From NCBI RefSeq assembly GCF_001293645.1, contig NZ_LBMD01000011.1, positions 62,001 to 126,000 on the forward strand: a stretch of DNA of 64,000 bases, given 5' to 3'. This DNA comes from Bacillus sp. CHD6a. Its GTDB lineage: Bacteria; Bacillota; Bacilli; Bacillales; Bacillaceae_I. The stretch's first letter is position 1, and each line of letters starts with the position of its first letter. Positions 1 through 11,174 of the stretch are shown here, one piece after another. A model generated the notes under the pieces. It ran no database searches. It was not told the DNA's origin and was given only the letters and a program-made list of their open reading frames with translations. A program made the translations under genes and the position numbers.

Positions 1-435
1 TTACTTATTCCATTTACACGATTCATTATGGATACCATTATCGGAGCAAACGCAGCATTGCCAGCTCTAATCATTGGAGCTGCACCTTTTTACGCAAGAA
101 TGGTAGAAATTGCACTACGTGAAATTGATAAAGGTGTCATTGAAGCAGCACGATCAATGGGCGCAAAAACATCAGAAATAATATGGAAAGTGCTCATTCC
201 GGAATCGATGCCAGCATTGGTTTCAGGTATAACAGTTACAGCCATTGCCATTGTCAGTTACACAGCAATGGCAGGAATCATCGGTGCAGGTGGATTGGGT
301 AACCTCGCATTCCTAGATGGTTTCCAACGTAATAACTGGGAAGTAACTTTAGTATGTACTGTCATCATCTTAATCATTGTATTTATCATCCAATTCATTG
401 GAGATTTAATAACTAACAAACTAGACAAACGATAG
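1..435 (+). CDS. metP: Methionine ABC transporter permease MetP (5' end outside window)
   Basis: C-terminal part of the membrane permease of the D/L-methionine ABC importer (MetI/MetP family). The frame is open from base 1 (LLIPFTRFIM...), so the gene starts upstream of the window. The visible 144 residues contain the permease EAA-loop region (EAARSMGAKTSEIIWKVLIPES) and hydrophobic helices ending near LIITFIIQFIGD. It is followed 19 nt later by the MetQ lipoprotein gene, the usual metNPQ order; the ATPase metN would lie off the left edge. Family identity is firm because both the EAA motif and the neighbour agree. Confidence 0.95.
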   Translation, partial: LLIPFTRFIMDTIIGANAALPALIIGAAPFYARMVEIALREIDKGVIEAARSMGAKTSEIIWKVLIPESMPALVSGITVTAIAIVSYTAMAGIIGAGGLGNLAFLDGFQRNNWEVTLVCTVIILIIVFIIQFIGDLITNKLDKR

Positions 436-454
436 GAAAGAGGGGACGAAAATC

Positions 455-1288
455 ATGAAAAGAGTGTTAAGTTTAGCTGTTGTATCATTGTTAGTGCTAG
501 TTCTTGCTGCGTGTGGCGGCGGAGACAAAGGAATCAAAGAAGGTAAGCTGGTAATAGGTGCTTCAAATGTTCCACACGCAGAAATCCTGGAAGAAGCAAA
601 ACCATTACTAGAAGAAAAGGGTATTGAATTAGACATCCAAACATATACAGATTACATCATCCCAAACCAAGCTTTACGTGATAAAGATATTGATGCGAAC
701 TTTTTCCAACATGAGCCGTACTTGAAAAGTCAAATCGAAGAAAATGATTATGAATTTGTAAGTGCAGGCGGCGTTCATATCGAGCCAATCGGTGTTTATT
801 CACAAGAATATGACAGCCTAGAAGAACTTCCTGAGGGCGCAGAAATCTTAATGAGTAACTCTGTTGCCGATCATGGCCGTATCCTTGCAATGCTTGAAGA
901 AAAAGGACTAATTACGTTAAAAGAAGGTGTAGAAGTTACTTCTGCGTCCATTGATGATATCGATGAAAATCCAAAAAACCTAGAGTTCAATACACAATTC
1001 GAAGCAGCCTTCCTTCCACAAGCCTATCTAAATGGTGATGGAGATGCAGTGTTAATCAACGGTAACTATGCGCTTGGCGCTGACATTGACCCTGAAGAAG
1101 AAGCAATTGCTCTAGAATCTGGTGAAAACAATCCTTACGTAAACCTAATCGTTGTCCGTGAGGAAGATAAAGATAATGAACAAATTAAAGCATTGGTTGA
1201 AGTGCTTCAATCTGATGAAATCAAAGCATTCATTGAAAAAGAATACAAAGGATCCGTGCTACCCGCAAAGGCATCTGACGAAGAATAA
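455..1288 (+). CDS. metQ: Methionine-binding lipoprotein MetQ
   Basis: Substrate-binding lipoprotein of the methionine ABC importer (NLPA/MetQ family, 277 aa, usual length). The signal peptide ends in a lipobox (LVLAAC, Cys about residue 21) followed by GGG, so it should be lipid-anchored outside the membrane. Typical motifs follow: LVIGASNVPHAEILE, QTYTDYIIPN, DANFFQHEPYL and NGNYALGA. The start ATG has GAGGGGA upstream. It forms one operon with metP and ends in a hairpin terminator. Regulation of metNPQ in Bacillus is by an S-box upstream of metN, which is not in this window. Confidence 0.97.
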   Translation: MKRVLSLAVVSLLVLVLAACGGGDKGIKEGKLVIGASNVPHAEILEEAKPLLEEKGIELDIQTYTDYIIPNQALRDKDIDANFFQHEPYLKSQIEENDYEFVSAGGVHIEPIGVYSQEYDSLEELPEGAEILMSNSVADHGRILAMLEEKGLITLKEGVEVTSASIDDIDENPKNLEFNTQFEAAFLPQAYLNGDGDAVLINGNYALGADIDPEEEAIALESGENNPYVNLIVVREEDKDNEQIKALVEVLQSDEIKAFIEKEYKGSVLPAKASDEE

Positions 1289-1302
1289 GGTTCGAATCAA
1301 TG

Positions 1303-1339
1303 ACTCCGTACTATATTTATGGTACGGGGTTATTTTTTT
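1303..1339 (+). terminator. Terminator after metQ
   Basis: Inverted repeat CTCCGTAC / GTACGGGG around a short A/T loop, followed by a run of T. It lies directly behind metQ. Confidence 0.8.
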
Positions 1340-1413
1340 GTAATACTTGAATACTAACCTCCCCCCTAAACAAATACTAACTTTGTGAAAAATAAGGATG
1401 GGAGTTGTCTTCA

Positions 1414-1785
1414 ATGGAACAACATTATGAGCCGAAAAACTATGCAGAAGCAGCACTTCATGATTATAAAGCAGGACTAGGAGTATTCACAGAAAAGATG
1501 CCTGAGCTTGCACACCACTACAACGAGTTTACAGAAGCTTGTTTTAAAGAGGGCGTACTTGATAAAAAGCAAAAGCAATTAATTGCACTTGGTGTGAGTG
1601 TGTATTCCCAAGATGAATATTGCATTGTGTATCATACTAAAGGTTGCTTGGATCAAGGTGCTACAGAGCAGGAGATTTTGGAAGTGTGTGGCGTGACAGC
1701 AGCATTTGGAGGCGGCGCGGCAATGAGCCAATCCGTGACATTGGTGCAGTCTTGCATTAGTGATTTTAATGAATTGAAGCATTGA
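1414..1785 (+). CDS. yurZ: YurZ-like carboxymuconolactone decarboxylase (AhpD-fold) protein
   Basis: Small AhpD/CMD-family protein, about 123 aa from the ATG at 1414. A TTG three codons upstream is possible, but the GGGAG at 1400-1404 fits the ATG better. Core family residues are visible: EFTEACFKEGVLDKKQKQLIALG, then EYCIVYHTKGCLDQGATEQEI and a conserved glycine-rich turn near AFGGGAAMS. In AhpD-like proteins the paired cysteines act in thiol redox chemistry; here the motif reads YCIVYHTKGC rather than CxxC-x-H, so peroxidase activity is uncertain. The position between metQ and sufC matches B. subtilis yurZ. The exact role is not known. Confidence 0.85.
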   Translation: MEQHYEPKNYAEAALHDYKAGLGVFTEKMPELAHHYNEFTEACFKEGVLDKKQKQLIALGVSVYSQDEYCIVYHTKGCLDQGATEQEILEVCGVTAAFGGGAAMSQSVTLVQSCISDFNELKH

Positions 1786-2475
1786 TTTTTCTGGAGTCTG
1801 ACCTTTTTGGGTTGGGCTTTTTTATTGGAATGAGATTTTTACGAGATCTTTCTGGATATTCCGCATCAGAACTAAAGTTATTTCACTGTTTTCATCGTGC
1901 TAAAAATGGTTCGGTCAATTTTTACGTGGGTTCGGACATTCTCACTCTATTTTAATAGGGTGTTCGGACAATTGAAGTGATTGTTTGGACAAGAATCTAA
2001 GGGGGTTCGGTCATTTGAAAAATCGGTTCGGTCAACTTTGCAAAAACTTCGGCCAACTACCGAAAATCTTCGGACAACTTTGCAAAAACTTCGGTCAACT
2101 ACCGAAAAACTTCGGTCAACTTTCAAAAAACTTCGGACATTTGGGACTGCTTAGGTTAAATACCAACCACAACGGGACCACCTATGTCCAGATCTAACAC
2201 CAAAACAACACCAAAAGCACCGGTCATATCGGGACAACCAGAACGCCCTAGCATTTTAGAGAAATAGTAAGCTTCCTCTCATCTATCTTCCCTAACTCCG
2301 CCACAACCTTCAATATCCCTGGTAATCAGCCCATACCTAAGTTGGATAAATTAACCACCCCTGCTATGATTAATAAAGTGTTTATAACAAATACTTTGAG
2401 GGTATCAGAAAAACTGGTACTAAAAATAAACACTTATAAATAGGAAGGGAATGGTTTATTATCCATCAGGTACAT
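1786..2475. repeat. Intergenic region with a 21-nt tandem repeat array (about 1963-2152)
   Basis: Nine units begin with TTCGG or TTTGG (about 1963, 1984, 2006, 2027, 2048, 2069, 2090, 2111, 2132). The spacing is 21 nt, except for one 22-nt step. The keyword is TTCGG-A/T-CAACT, and alternate units carry TTTGCAAAAAC or ACCGAAAA, giving a 42-nt super-period. The array follows yurZ. Reading through it gives a repetitive peptide (KNFGQLP/S/C), judged a by-product. From about 2160 to 2440 I see nothing recognisable. Confidence 0.75.
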
Positions 2476-2646
2476 GTGAAGTACACAGGTGAAATGGAGA
2501 AGGCAATGTATCAAGCTTACGGTTTTGGTTATGAGGAGTATTCAAATAAGCTCTCGAAACTCATAGAAGTTGAGCAAAAGCGAGAAAAGGATTACCAAAA
2601 AAGCTTGGAGATTGTCGAAGAAGTAGACCGTAATTTCCGCCCATAA
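2476..2646 (+). CDS. Small conserved-looking charged protein, start uncertain
   Basis: An open frame reading VHVKYTGEMEKAMYQAYG...EEVDRNFRP* with amphipathic, Glu/Lys-rich composition. It looks like a real gene rather than a shadow; I do not recognise the family. The start is a problem. A strong AGGAAGGG at 2442-2449 serves the ATG at 2451, but that frame stops after 13 codons (MVYYPSGTCEVHR). The long frame offers only GTG at 2476 or ATG at 2494, both with poor ribosome binding sites. Either an atypical ATT start (2458) is used, or a 1-nt change has separated start from body. A terminator follows at about 2694. Confidence 0.5.
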   Translation: MKYTGEMEKAMYQAYGFGYEEYSNKLSKLIEVEQKREKDYQKSLEIVEEVDRNFRP

Positions 2647-2693
2647 AACCTGGGCAGCAGCAAACTGTCAGGTTGACCATATAATATAGTAGA

Positions 2694-2747
2694 AAAAGGG
2701 TACGTGTTATTCTCAAACGAAAAGAGAATAATGCAGACCCTTTTTTG
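2694..2747 (+). terminator. Terminator behind the small ORF
   Basis: Long hairpin with arms AAAAAGGGT...TTATTCTC and GAGAATAA...ACCCTTTTTT, followed by more T residues. Confidence 0.8.
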
Positions 2748-3028
2748 TTTTTTAATATCTAGGTTAATTGCTCCCATCGCACCGAGGAGGCTCAAGCACA
2801 CGTCCCGCGGAAAGGGAATGACTGAAACCGGGAGTTAAATTAAATAAATTTCTCATGAAAATTCGACTTTGCCCCCTTATATTCGTTATAATTTGAGGGT
2901 ATCTTACACAAGGCGGAAAAGGTTGCTATCACTTTCTATTTGTTATAAGATTGTAATGAGAATAAAATGAGAATTAAAACAAGAATGTGTTTTCATATAG
3001 GAACACAAGAACATTGGAGGTTACAGTT
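2748..3028 (+). promoter_or_regulatory. Upstream region of the suf operon with a partial GC-rich repeat
   Basis: Positions 2784-2820 hold a short fragment of the GC-rich Bacillus repeat (CGAGGAGGCTCAAG, CCCGCGGAAAG). Farther down, TATAAT at 2887-2892 is a candidate -10 box with a weak -35 (TTCGAC/TCGACT, about 18 nt upstream). At 2955-2975 two ATGAGAAT words lie close together and resemble half of a Fur-type site, which would fit an Fe-S operon. No experiment or search supports the operator, so confidence is low. Confidence 0.35.
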
Positions 3029-3811
3029 ATGGGTTCAACGTTAACGATTAAAGATTTACATGTATCCATTAATGATAAAGAGATTTTAAAGGGTGTAAAT
3101 CTTGAAGTAAAAGGCGGAGAGATTCACGCAATTATGGGTCCTAACGGAACAGGAAAGTCAACGCTTTCTTCTGCAATCATGGGTCACCCAAAATATGAAG
3201 TAACAAGCGGAAGCATTACATTTGATGGCAAAGATGTTCTTGAAATGGAAGTGGATGAGCGCGCGCAAGTTGGCTTATTCCTTGCAATGCAATACCCAAG
3301 TGAGATCAGTGGTGTAACAAACGCGGACTTCTTGCGTTCTGCTATCAACGCTCGCCGTGAAGAGGGCGATGAGATTTCCCTAATGAAGTTCATCCGTAAA
3401 ATGGATAAAAACATGGACTTCTTAGAAATGGATCAAGCAATGGCACAGCGTTACCTAAACGAAGGTTTCTCTGGTGGGGAAAAGAAGCGTAACGAAATTC
3501 TACAATTAATGATGATCGAACCTAAGATCGCAATCCTTGATGAGATTGATTCTGGTCTTGATATCGATGCATTGAAAGTTGTTTCTAAAGGAATCAACGA
3601 AATGCGTGGAGACGACTTCGGTTGCCTTATCATCACTCACTACCAACGTTTATTGAACTACATCACTCCTGACCACGTTCACGTAATGATGCAAGGCCGC
3701 ATCGTGAAATCCGGTGGCAAGGAATTAGCGCAACGTCTAGAGGCAGAAGGTTACGATTGGATTAAGCAAGAACTAGGTATCGAAGACGAAACAGTCGGTC
3801 AAGAAGCGTAA
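3029..3811 (+). CDS. sufC: SufC, ATPase of the SUF Fe-S cluster assembly complex
   Basis: Cytosolic ABC-type ATPase that partners SufB and SufD in the SufBCD scaffold. 260 aa from the ATG at 3029, which has TTGGAGG nine bases upstream; an upstream in-frame start at 2987 adds only a non-homologous tail. Walker A GPNGTGKST, Q-loop LFLAMQYPSEI, signature FSGGEKKRNE, Walker B IAILDEIDSGLD and H-loop ITHYQR are all present. First gene of sufCDSUB, the standard Bacillus order, with 15 nt to sufD. Confidence 0.98.
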   Translation: MGSTLTIKDLHVSINDKEILKGVNLEVKGGEIHAIMGPNGTGKSTLSSAIMGHPKYEVTSGSITFDGKDVLEMEVDERAQVGLFLAMQYPSEISGVTNADFLRSAINARREEGDEISLMKFIRKMDKNMDFLEMDQAMAQRYLNEGFSGGEKKRNEILQLMMIEPKIAILDEIDSGLDIDALKVVSKGINEMRGDDFGCLIITHYQRLLNYITPDHVHVMMQGRIVKSGGKELAQRLEAEGYDWIKQELGIEDETVGQEA

Positions 3812-3826
3812 GCAAGGAGGATTATC

Positions 3827-6763
<2,937 letters not shown>

Positions 6764-6839
6764 GCAAGGCAAGATAGGGAGTGAGAATGTGGCATTAAGT
6801 GCTGCATTGTTGCTCACCTCTTGAATGGAGGGAATAAAA

Positions 6840-8237
6840 ATGGCGAAAAAAATGCCTGAAATCGGCGATTACAAGTATGGTTTTAAGGACAAAGACGTTT
6901 CCATTTTCCGTTCCGGCCGTGGTCTTACGAAAGAGATCGTTGAAGAAATCTCTCGTATGAAGGAAGAGCCTCAATGGATGCTGGATTTCCGTCTTAAATC
7001 ATTAGAACATTTCTATAACATGCCAATGCCACAATGGGGCGGCGATTTGAACAGCTTAAACTTTGATGAAATTACGTATTACGTAAAACCATCTGAGAAG
7101 TCTGAGCGTTCATGGGATGAAGTACCTGAAGAAATCAAGCAAACGTTTGACAAATTAGGTATTCCTGAAGCTGAACAAAAATATCTTGCAGGTGTATCTG
7201 CTCAGTACGAATCTGAGGTTGTATACCACAACATGCAAGAAGACTTAGAAGATCTGGGTGTAGTGTTTAAAGACACAGACACAGCGTTAAAAGAAAATGA
7301 AGACATCTTCCGTGAGCACTGGGCGAAAGTAATTCCGCCAACAGACAACAAGTTCTCTGCTTTGAACTCTGCAGTATGGTCTGGTGGATCTTTCATCTAC
7401 GTTCCTAAAGGTGTGAAAGTGGAAACTCCACTTCAAGCATACTTCCGAATCAACTCTGAGAACATGGGCCAATTCGAGCGTACGCTAATCATCGTAGACG
7501 AAGGCGCACACGTACACTATGTAGAAGGCTGTACAGCACCTGTTTACACAACAAACTCCCTTCACAGTGCGGTAGTAGAAATCATCATCAAGAAAGATGC
7601 TTACTGCCGTTACACGACGATTCAAAACTGGGCGAACAACGTATACAACCTAGTTACGAAGCGTGCAGTATGTGAAGAAAATGCGACTATGGAATGGATT
7701 GACGGGAACATCGGTTCCAAGCTTACGATGAAATACCCAGCGGTCATCCTTAAAGGAGAAGGCGCTCGTGGTATGACTCTTTCCATCGCATTAGCTGGTA
7801 AAGGGCAGCACCAGGATGCAGGTGCGAAAATGATTCACCTTGCACCAAACACGTCTTCTACGATCGTTTCTAAATCCATCTCCAAACAAGGTGGTAAAGT
7901 AACATACCGTGGAATCGTACACTTTGGTAAAAAAGCTTCCGGCGCACGCTCCAACATCGAGTGTGACACGCTAATCATGGATAACCAGTCTACTTCTGAT
8001 ACAATTCCTTACAACGAAGTGTTCAACGACAACGTTTCTCTTGAACACGAAGCGAAGGTATCCAAAGTATCAGAAGAGCAACTGTTCTATCTAATGAGCC
8101 GTGGTCTTTCGGAAGAAGAAGCAACAGAAATGATCGTAATGGGCTTCATCGAGCCATTCACAAAAGAATTACCAATGGAATACGCAGTAGAAATGAACCG
8201 TCTGATTAAGTTCGAGATGGAAGGTTCTATTGGGTAA
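6840..8237 (+). CDS. sufB: SufB, SUF scaffold subunit
   Basis: 465-aa SufB, the cluster-building subunit of SufBC2D. The start is the ATG at 6840 ([15 protein letters not shown]), with GGAGG eight bases upstream; the longer frame from 6825 only reads through the ribosome binding site. Family motifs: [30 protein letters not shown] (conserved cysteine), [15 protein letters not shown] and the C-terminal [17 protein letters not shown]. Last gene of the operon, closed by a strong terminator. Confidence 0.98.
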   Translation: MAKKMPEIGDYKYGFKDKDVSIFRSGRGLTKEIVEEISRMKEEPQWMLDFRLKSLEHFYNMPMPQWGGDLNSLNFDEITYYVKPSEKSERSWDEVPEEIKQTFDKLGIPEAEQKYLAGVSAQYESEVVYHNMQEDLEDLGVVFKDTDTALKENEDIFREHWAKVIPPTDNKFSALNSAVWSGGSFIYVPKGVKVETPLQAYFRINSENMGQFERTLIIVDEGAHVHYVEGCTAPVYTTNSLHSAVVEIIIKKDAYCRYTTIQNWANNVYNLVTKRAVCEENATMEWIDGNIGSKLTMKYPAVILKGEGARGMTLSIALAGKGQHQDAGAKMIHLAPNTSSTIVSKSISKQGGKVTYRGIVHFGKKASGARSNIECDTLIMDNQSTSDTIPYNEVFNDNVSLEHEAKVSKVSEEQLFYLMSRGLSEEEATEMIVMGFIEPFTKELPMEYAVEMNRLIKFEMEGSIG

Positions 8238-8248
8238 CATTTAGTCAT

Positions 8249-8286
8249 AAAAAACCTTGGCATGTTTGCATGCCAAGGTTTTTATT
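8249..8286. terminator. Bidirectional terminator between sufB and the DUF817 gene
   Basis: Perfect 10-bp stem CCTTGGCATG / CATGCCAAGG with a 4-nt loop, flanked by A-run and T-run, so it can serve both convergent genes. Confidence 0.9.
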
Positions 8287-9139
8287 TGTGTGATACTATT
8301 TTATCATTTAAGCTTCTTGATTCTTTCCCTTTCACCCGCTTCAATGTTGCCACAATCAGAAAGCTGACAATTACCAGCAAAAGCCAGGAACTAACCTTTC
8401 CTAAATGAACGAGGTTCCATGCGTCTGTCTGATTCGGATATTCCCAAGCGCCGAAAAATGTTGCAATATTTTCTGCCACCCATATGAAAAACCCGATGAG
8501 GACAAATGATAGTGCAATGGGCATTCGGTAACGAATACCTCCAACTTCATAACGTACCCAAGACTTGCAAAACAGGATAATGACCAATGCTGATAACCAC
8601 CAACGAATATCGATCCAATAATGATGGGTGAAAAAATTAAGATAAATGGCTACTGCGAGCGATACAACGGCCCAAAAAGGCGGCCAGTCAATGAGTTCAA
8701 CATTCAACCTTCTCCAGGCCTGACAAAGATAACTTGCCACGCTGGCATACATAAACCCGCTGTATAATGGCACTCCAAAAATCTTGGAATAGCCTTCCTC
8801 TGGATAGGACCAAGATCCCATATGCACCTTGAAGATCTCAAGTGCCAGCCCGATCAGGTGAAATAACGTGATGACTTTTAACTCATCGCGGGTTTCAAGT
8901 CCAGACCGTAGCATCCACCATTGCATGATGAGACAGATGATTAGAAGCCAATCATACCGTGGCAGGAATGGTAGAGGAATCACTTGTGTTAAGGCGAGGG
9001 AAGCAAAAATAACGACAGGAAACACACAGGATAATGCTTGTTGCCAGCCAAAGCGAACGAGTTGTTTGAATGCGCCTACGCTGGCCCATTGCTTCTTTTT
9101 CATCCTTGAACTAAGTTCCAGTGTTTCTTCGCGTATCAT
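8282..9139 (-). CDS. DUF817 family integral membrane protein
   Basis: About 285-residue polytopic membrane protein with the features I associate with DUF817: about eight hydrophobic helices, and repeated HMGSWSYPEEGYSKIFGVPLYSGFMYA and FFGAWEYPNQTDAWN-type segments. The ATG at 9139 is preferred over the GTG at 9148, because GAGAGGTG lies 5 nt before the ATG and would overlap the GTG. No enzymatic function is established for the family. Single gene, convergent with the suf operon. Confidence 0.8.
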   Translation of the reverse strand: MIREETLELSSRMKKKQWASVGAFKQLVRFGWQQALSCVFPVVIFASLALTQVIPLPFLPRYDWLLIICLIMQWWMLRSGLETRDELKVITLFHLIGLALEIFKVHMGSWSYPEEGYSKIFGVPLYSGFMYASVASYLCQAWRRLNVELIDWPPFWAVVSLAVAIYLNFFTHHYWIDIRWWLSALVIILFCKSWVRYEVGGIRYRMPIALSFVLIGFFIWVAENIATFFGAWEYPNQTDAWNLVHLGKVSSWLLLVIVSFLIVATLKRVKGKESRSLNDKIVSHK

Positions 9140-9530
9140 CTCTGACACCTCTCATTTTTATATTGTATATTGAACTTACCATATTATTTATTGATAAACA
9201 ATAAAATTTTATCGATTATATTTTATAAGATTGTTAGTATTCAATACCTGGTTCATGATGAAGACACTTTTGATCCAAATATTTGCATGAAAGTGTCTTC
9301 ATCTCATCAATGAAGACACTTTCGGCATAGAAATAACCACGAGAATGTCTTCATCTCATCAATGAAGACACTTTCGGCATAGAAATAACCACGAGAATTC
9401 CTTCATCTCATCAATGAAGACACTTTAGACAAGGAAATCAGCATGACATTGTCTTCATCACTCTCTGCCACCCCAACCACACAAAAAAGCATCCCCCTAA
9501 ATGGGAATGCCTCAACGATCGAACTCACAA
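9140..9530. repeat. Intergenic 52-nt repeat array (9260-9465)
   Basis: Four units starting with GAAGACACTTT at 9260, 9312, 9364 and 9416, exactly 52 nt apart. Each unit is a dyad: in the first, GAAGACACTTT is answered by AAAGTGTCTTC at 9290-9300 across a 19-nt loop, and an 11-nt spacer ATCTCATCAAT leads to the next. Units 2 and 3 are nearly identical. A hairpin GCATCCCC / GGGAATGC at about 9489-9510 probably ends the minus-strand gene at 9531. No gene seen. Confidence 0.85.
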
Positions 9531-10193
9531 TCACCTAACTAATTCCGTATCATCAGAATCTGATATCTTATCTTCTTTCTGCTTTTCCAAATACTCATTA
9601 ACCTTCAAGCTGGAATAAATAAACCCACCAGCAATCAATATCCCAAACACCCAGCCGTTTACCTTCATGAAGAACAAAATCCTGTCATACCCTTGAACTC
9701 CGTAAACACCAATCAGATAGTATTTCAAACCGGCAGCAACGAATCCCCGCAAGGCAAATATTCCGGTAAGGATATAAAAAGCGGGCAGAATTGATTTTTG
9801 ACGATAAAGCCGTAAGCTGTCTTCACGCTTATGGCCTTGAAGATAAGCGATATCTACCCCAAGATAAAGAGCTAATGGTTTTTTTACAAGCATGGTTGCA
9901 AAGATGAATATTCCAAAACCAGCAGACACATAAACCGAGTTCTGCAGCATGGTAAAGGCATCCCCTGAAAGGATATCAACAAGTGTGCTTACAAACAAAG
10001 AAACCATTATAAACATCCCTGTCACATTGAACTGTCTCTCCACTGCAAAACGGACAATGGTATACACAAACCCCGGCGCAGTGGAAAGCAATATCGCATA
10101 ATAGTCTCCTAATGGTTCTTGTCCAAATTTCCAAATCAAATAAGGTAAAGCTAAGTAGAAAAGTAAGTCGAACATAACGATTTTATTTTTCAT
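9531..10193 (-). CDS. VC0807-like multi-pass membrane protein
   Basis: 220-aa membrane protein with about six hydrophobic segments; resembles the VC0807 family of unknown function. The start at 10193 (MKNKIVMFDLLFYLALPYLIW) has GGAGG upstream; the longer reading frame to 10253 lacks one. The ending is charged (EKQKEDKISDSDDTE). It stands alone, divergent from the yunF-like gene. Role unknown. Confidence 0.65.
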   Translation of the reverse strand: MKNKIVMFDLLFYLALPYLIWKFGQEPLGDYYAILLSTAPGFVYTIVRFAVERQFNVTGMFIMVSLFVSTLVDILSGDAFTMLQNSVYVSAGFGIFIFATMLVKKPLALYLGVDIAYLQGHKREDSLRLYRQKSILPAFYILTGIFALRGFVAAGLKYYLIGVYGVQGYDRILFFMKVNGWVFGILIAGGFIYSSLKVNEYLEKQKEDKISDSDDTELVR

Positions 10194-10311
10194 AGAACCT
10201 CCGTAAAAGATAAAGGATACAATTATCATACCAATTACTCCCATATTCTGCACTATAAACAGGAGAATTTTCCTCAGAATATGATAAAATGAAAAAAATG
10301 AGGTGAAACGG

Positions 10312-11160
10312 ATGATTTATGTAGGTGTGACAGGCTGGGGAGATCATGATTCACTATATGTTGCAGGCACCGCGCCAAGAGACAAACTACAAGAATATGG
10401 TGCTCATTTTCCTGTTGTGGAAGTGGATGCATCCTTTTATGCTGTTCAGCCAAAGCAGAACGTAGAAAAGTGGGTGGCAGATACACCTGAGACCTTTAAG
10501 TTCATTGTAAAAGCCTACCAAGGAATGACAGGTCATCAGCGAGGAGAGATTCCTTTTGACACGAAAGAACTAATGTTTCAAGCCTTTAAGCAATCTATTG
10601 AACCCTATGAAAAAGCCGGAAAGATGGCCATGGTTCTTTTTCAATTTCCACCATGGTTTGAATGCAAGAAGGAGAATGTTGATTATTTGAGATGGTGTAA
10701 AGAGCAGATGGGAGACACAAAGGTAGCGCTTGAGTTCCGCAATCAGACATGGTTTCATCCTGCCTATCATGACAGAACACTGAAATTTATGGAAGAGGAG
10801 GGGTGGATTCATAGTATCTGTGATGAACCGCAAGCGGGAAAAGGGTCTATTCCTACCGTCCTGCATCCCACCGATTCTGAGAATACCCTTATTCGTCTCC
10901 ATGGGAGGAATGTTCATGGTTGGACAAAACCGGCAAAAGGGAAGGACTGGAGAGAGGTCCGTTATCTGTATGATTATAATCTTAACGAACTAATGGAATG
11001 GAAGGAAAATCTTGAGAGGATAGCTCCTTCATCTCGTACCATCTATTTATTATTTAACAATAATTCTGGAGGTCATGCCGCTGGAAATGCAAAACAGATG
11101 ATTGACCTTTTGGGTGTCGAGTATACAGGGCTGGCCCCAAGGCAACTAGATTTATTTTAG
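10312..11160 (+). CDS. yunF: DUF72 family protein (YunF-like)
   Basis: 282-aa DUF72 protein, a TIM-barrel-like fold of unknown activity. Typical motifs: VGVTGWGDHDSLY at the N-terminus, HFPVVEVDASFYAVQP, ALEFRNQTWF and LIRLHGRNVHGW. The ATG at 10312 is chosen because GAGGTG at 10300-10305 is well placed for it; the GTG at 10303 would sit inside that site. It is followed after 14 nt by the yunD-like gene, as in B. subtilis, so the two are probably co-transcribed. Confidence 0.88.
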   Translation: MIYVGVTGWGDHDSLYVAGTAPRDKLQEYGAHFPVVEVDASFYAVQPKQNVEKWVADTPETFKFIVKAYQGMTGHQRGEIPFDTKELMFQAFKQSIEPYEKAGKMAMVLFQFPPWFECKKENVDYLRWCKEQMGDTKVALEFRNQTWFHPAYHDRTLKFMEEEGWIHSICDEPQAGKGSIPTVLHPTDSENTLIRLHGRNVHGWTKPAKGKDWREVRYLYDYNLNELMEWKENLERIAPSSRTIYLLFNNNSGGHAAGNAKQMIDLLGVEYTGLAPRQLDLF

Positions 11161-11174
11161 AGGAGAGAAATGGT

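Noticed and set aside
1985-2197. 70-codon ORF with KNFGQL repeats
   Set aside because: It is the reading of the 21-nt DNA array; start codon and composition give no support for a real protein.
9260-9465. Possible CRISPR array
   Set aside because: Units are full-length repeats including the would-be spacers, with dyads and no variable spacers; no cas genes in the window.
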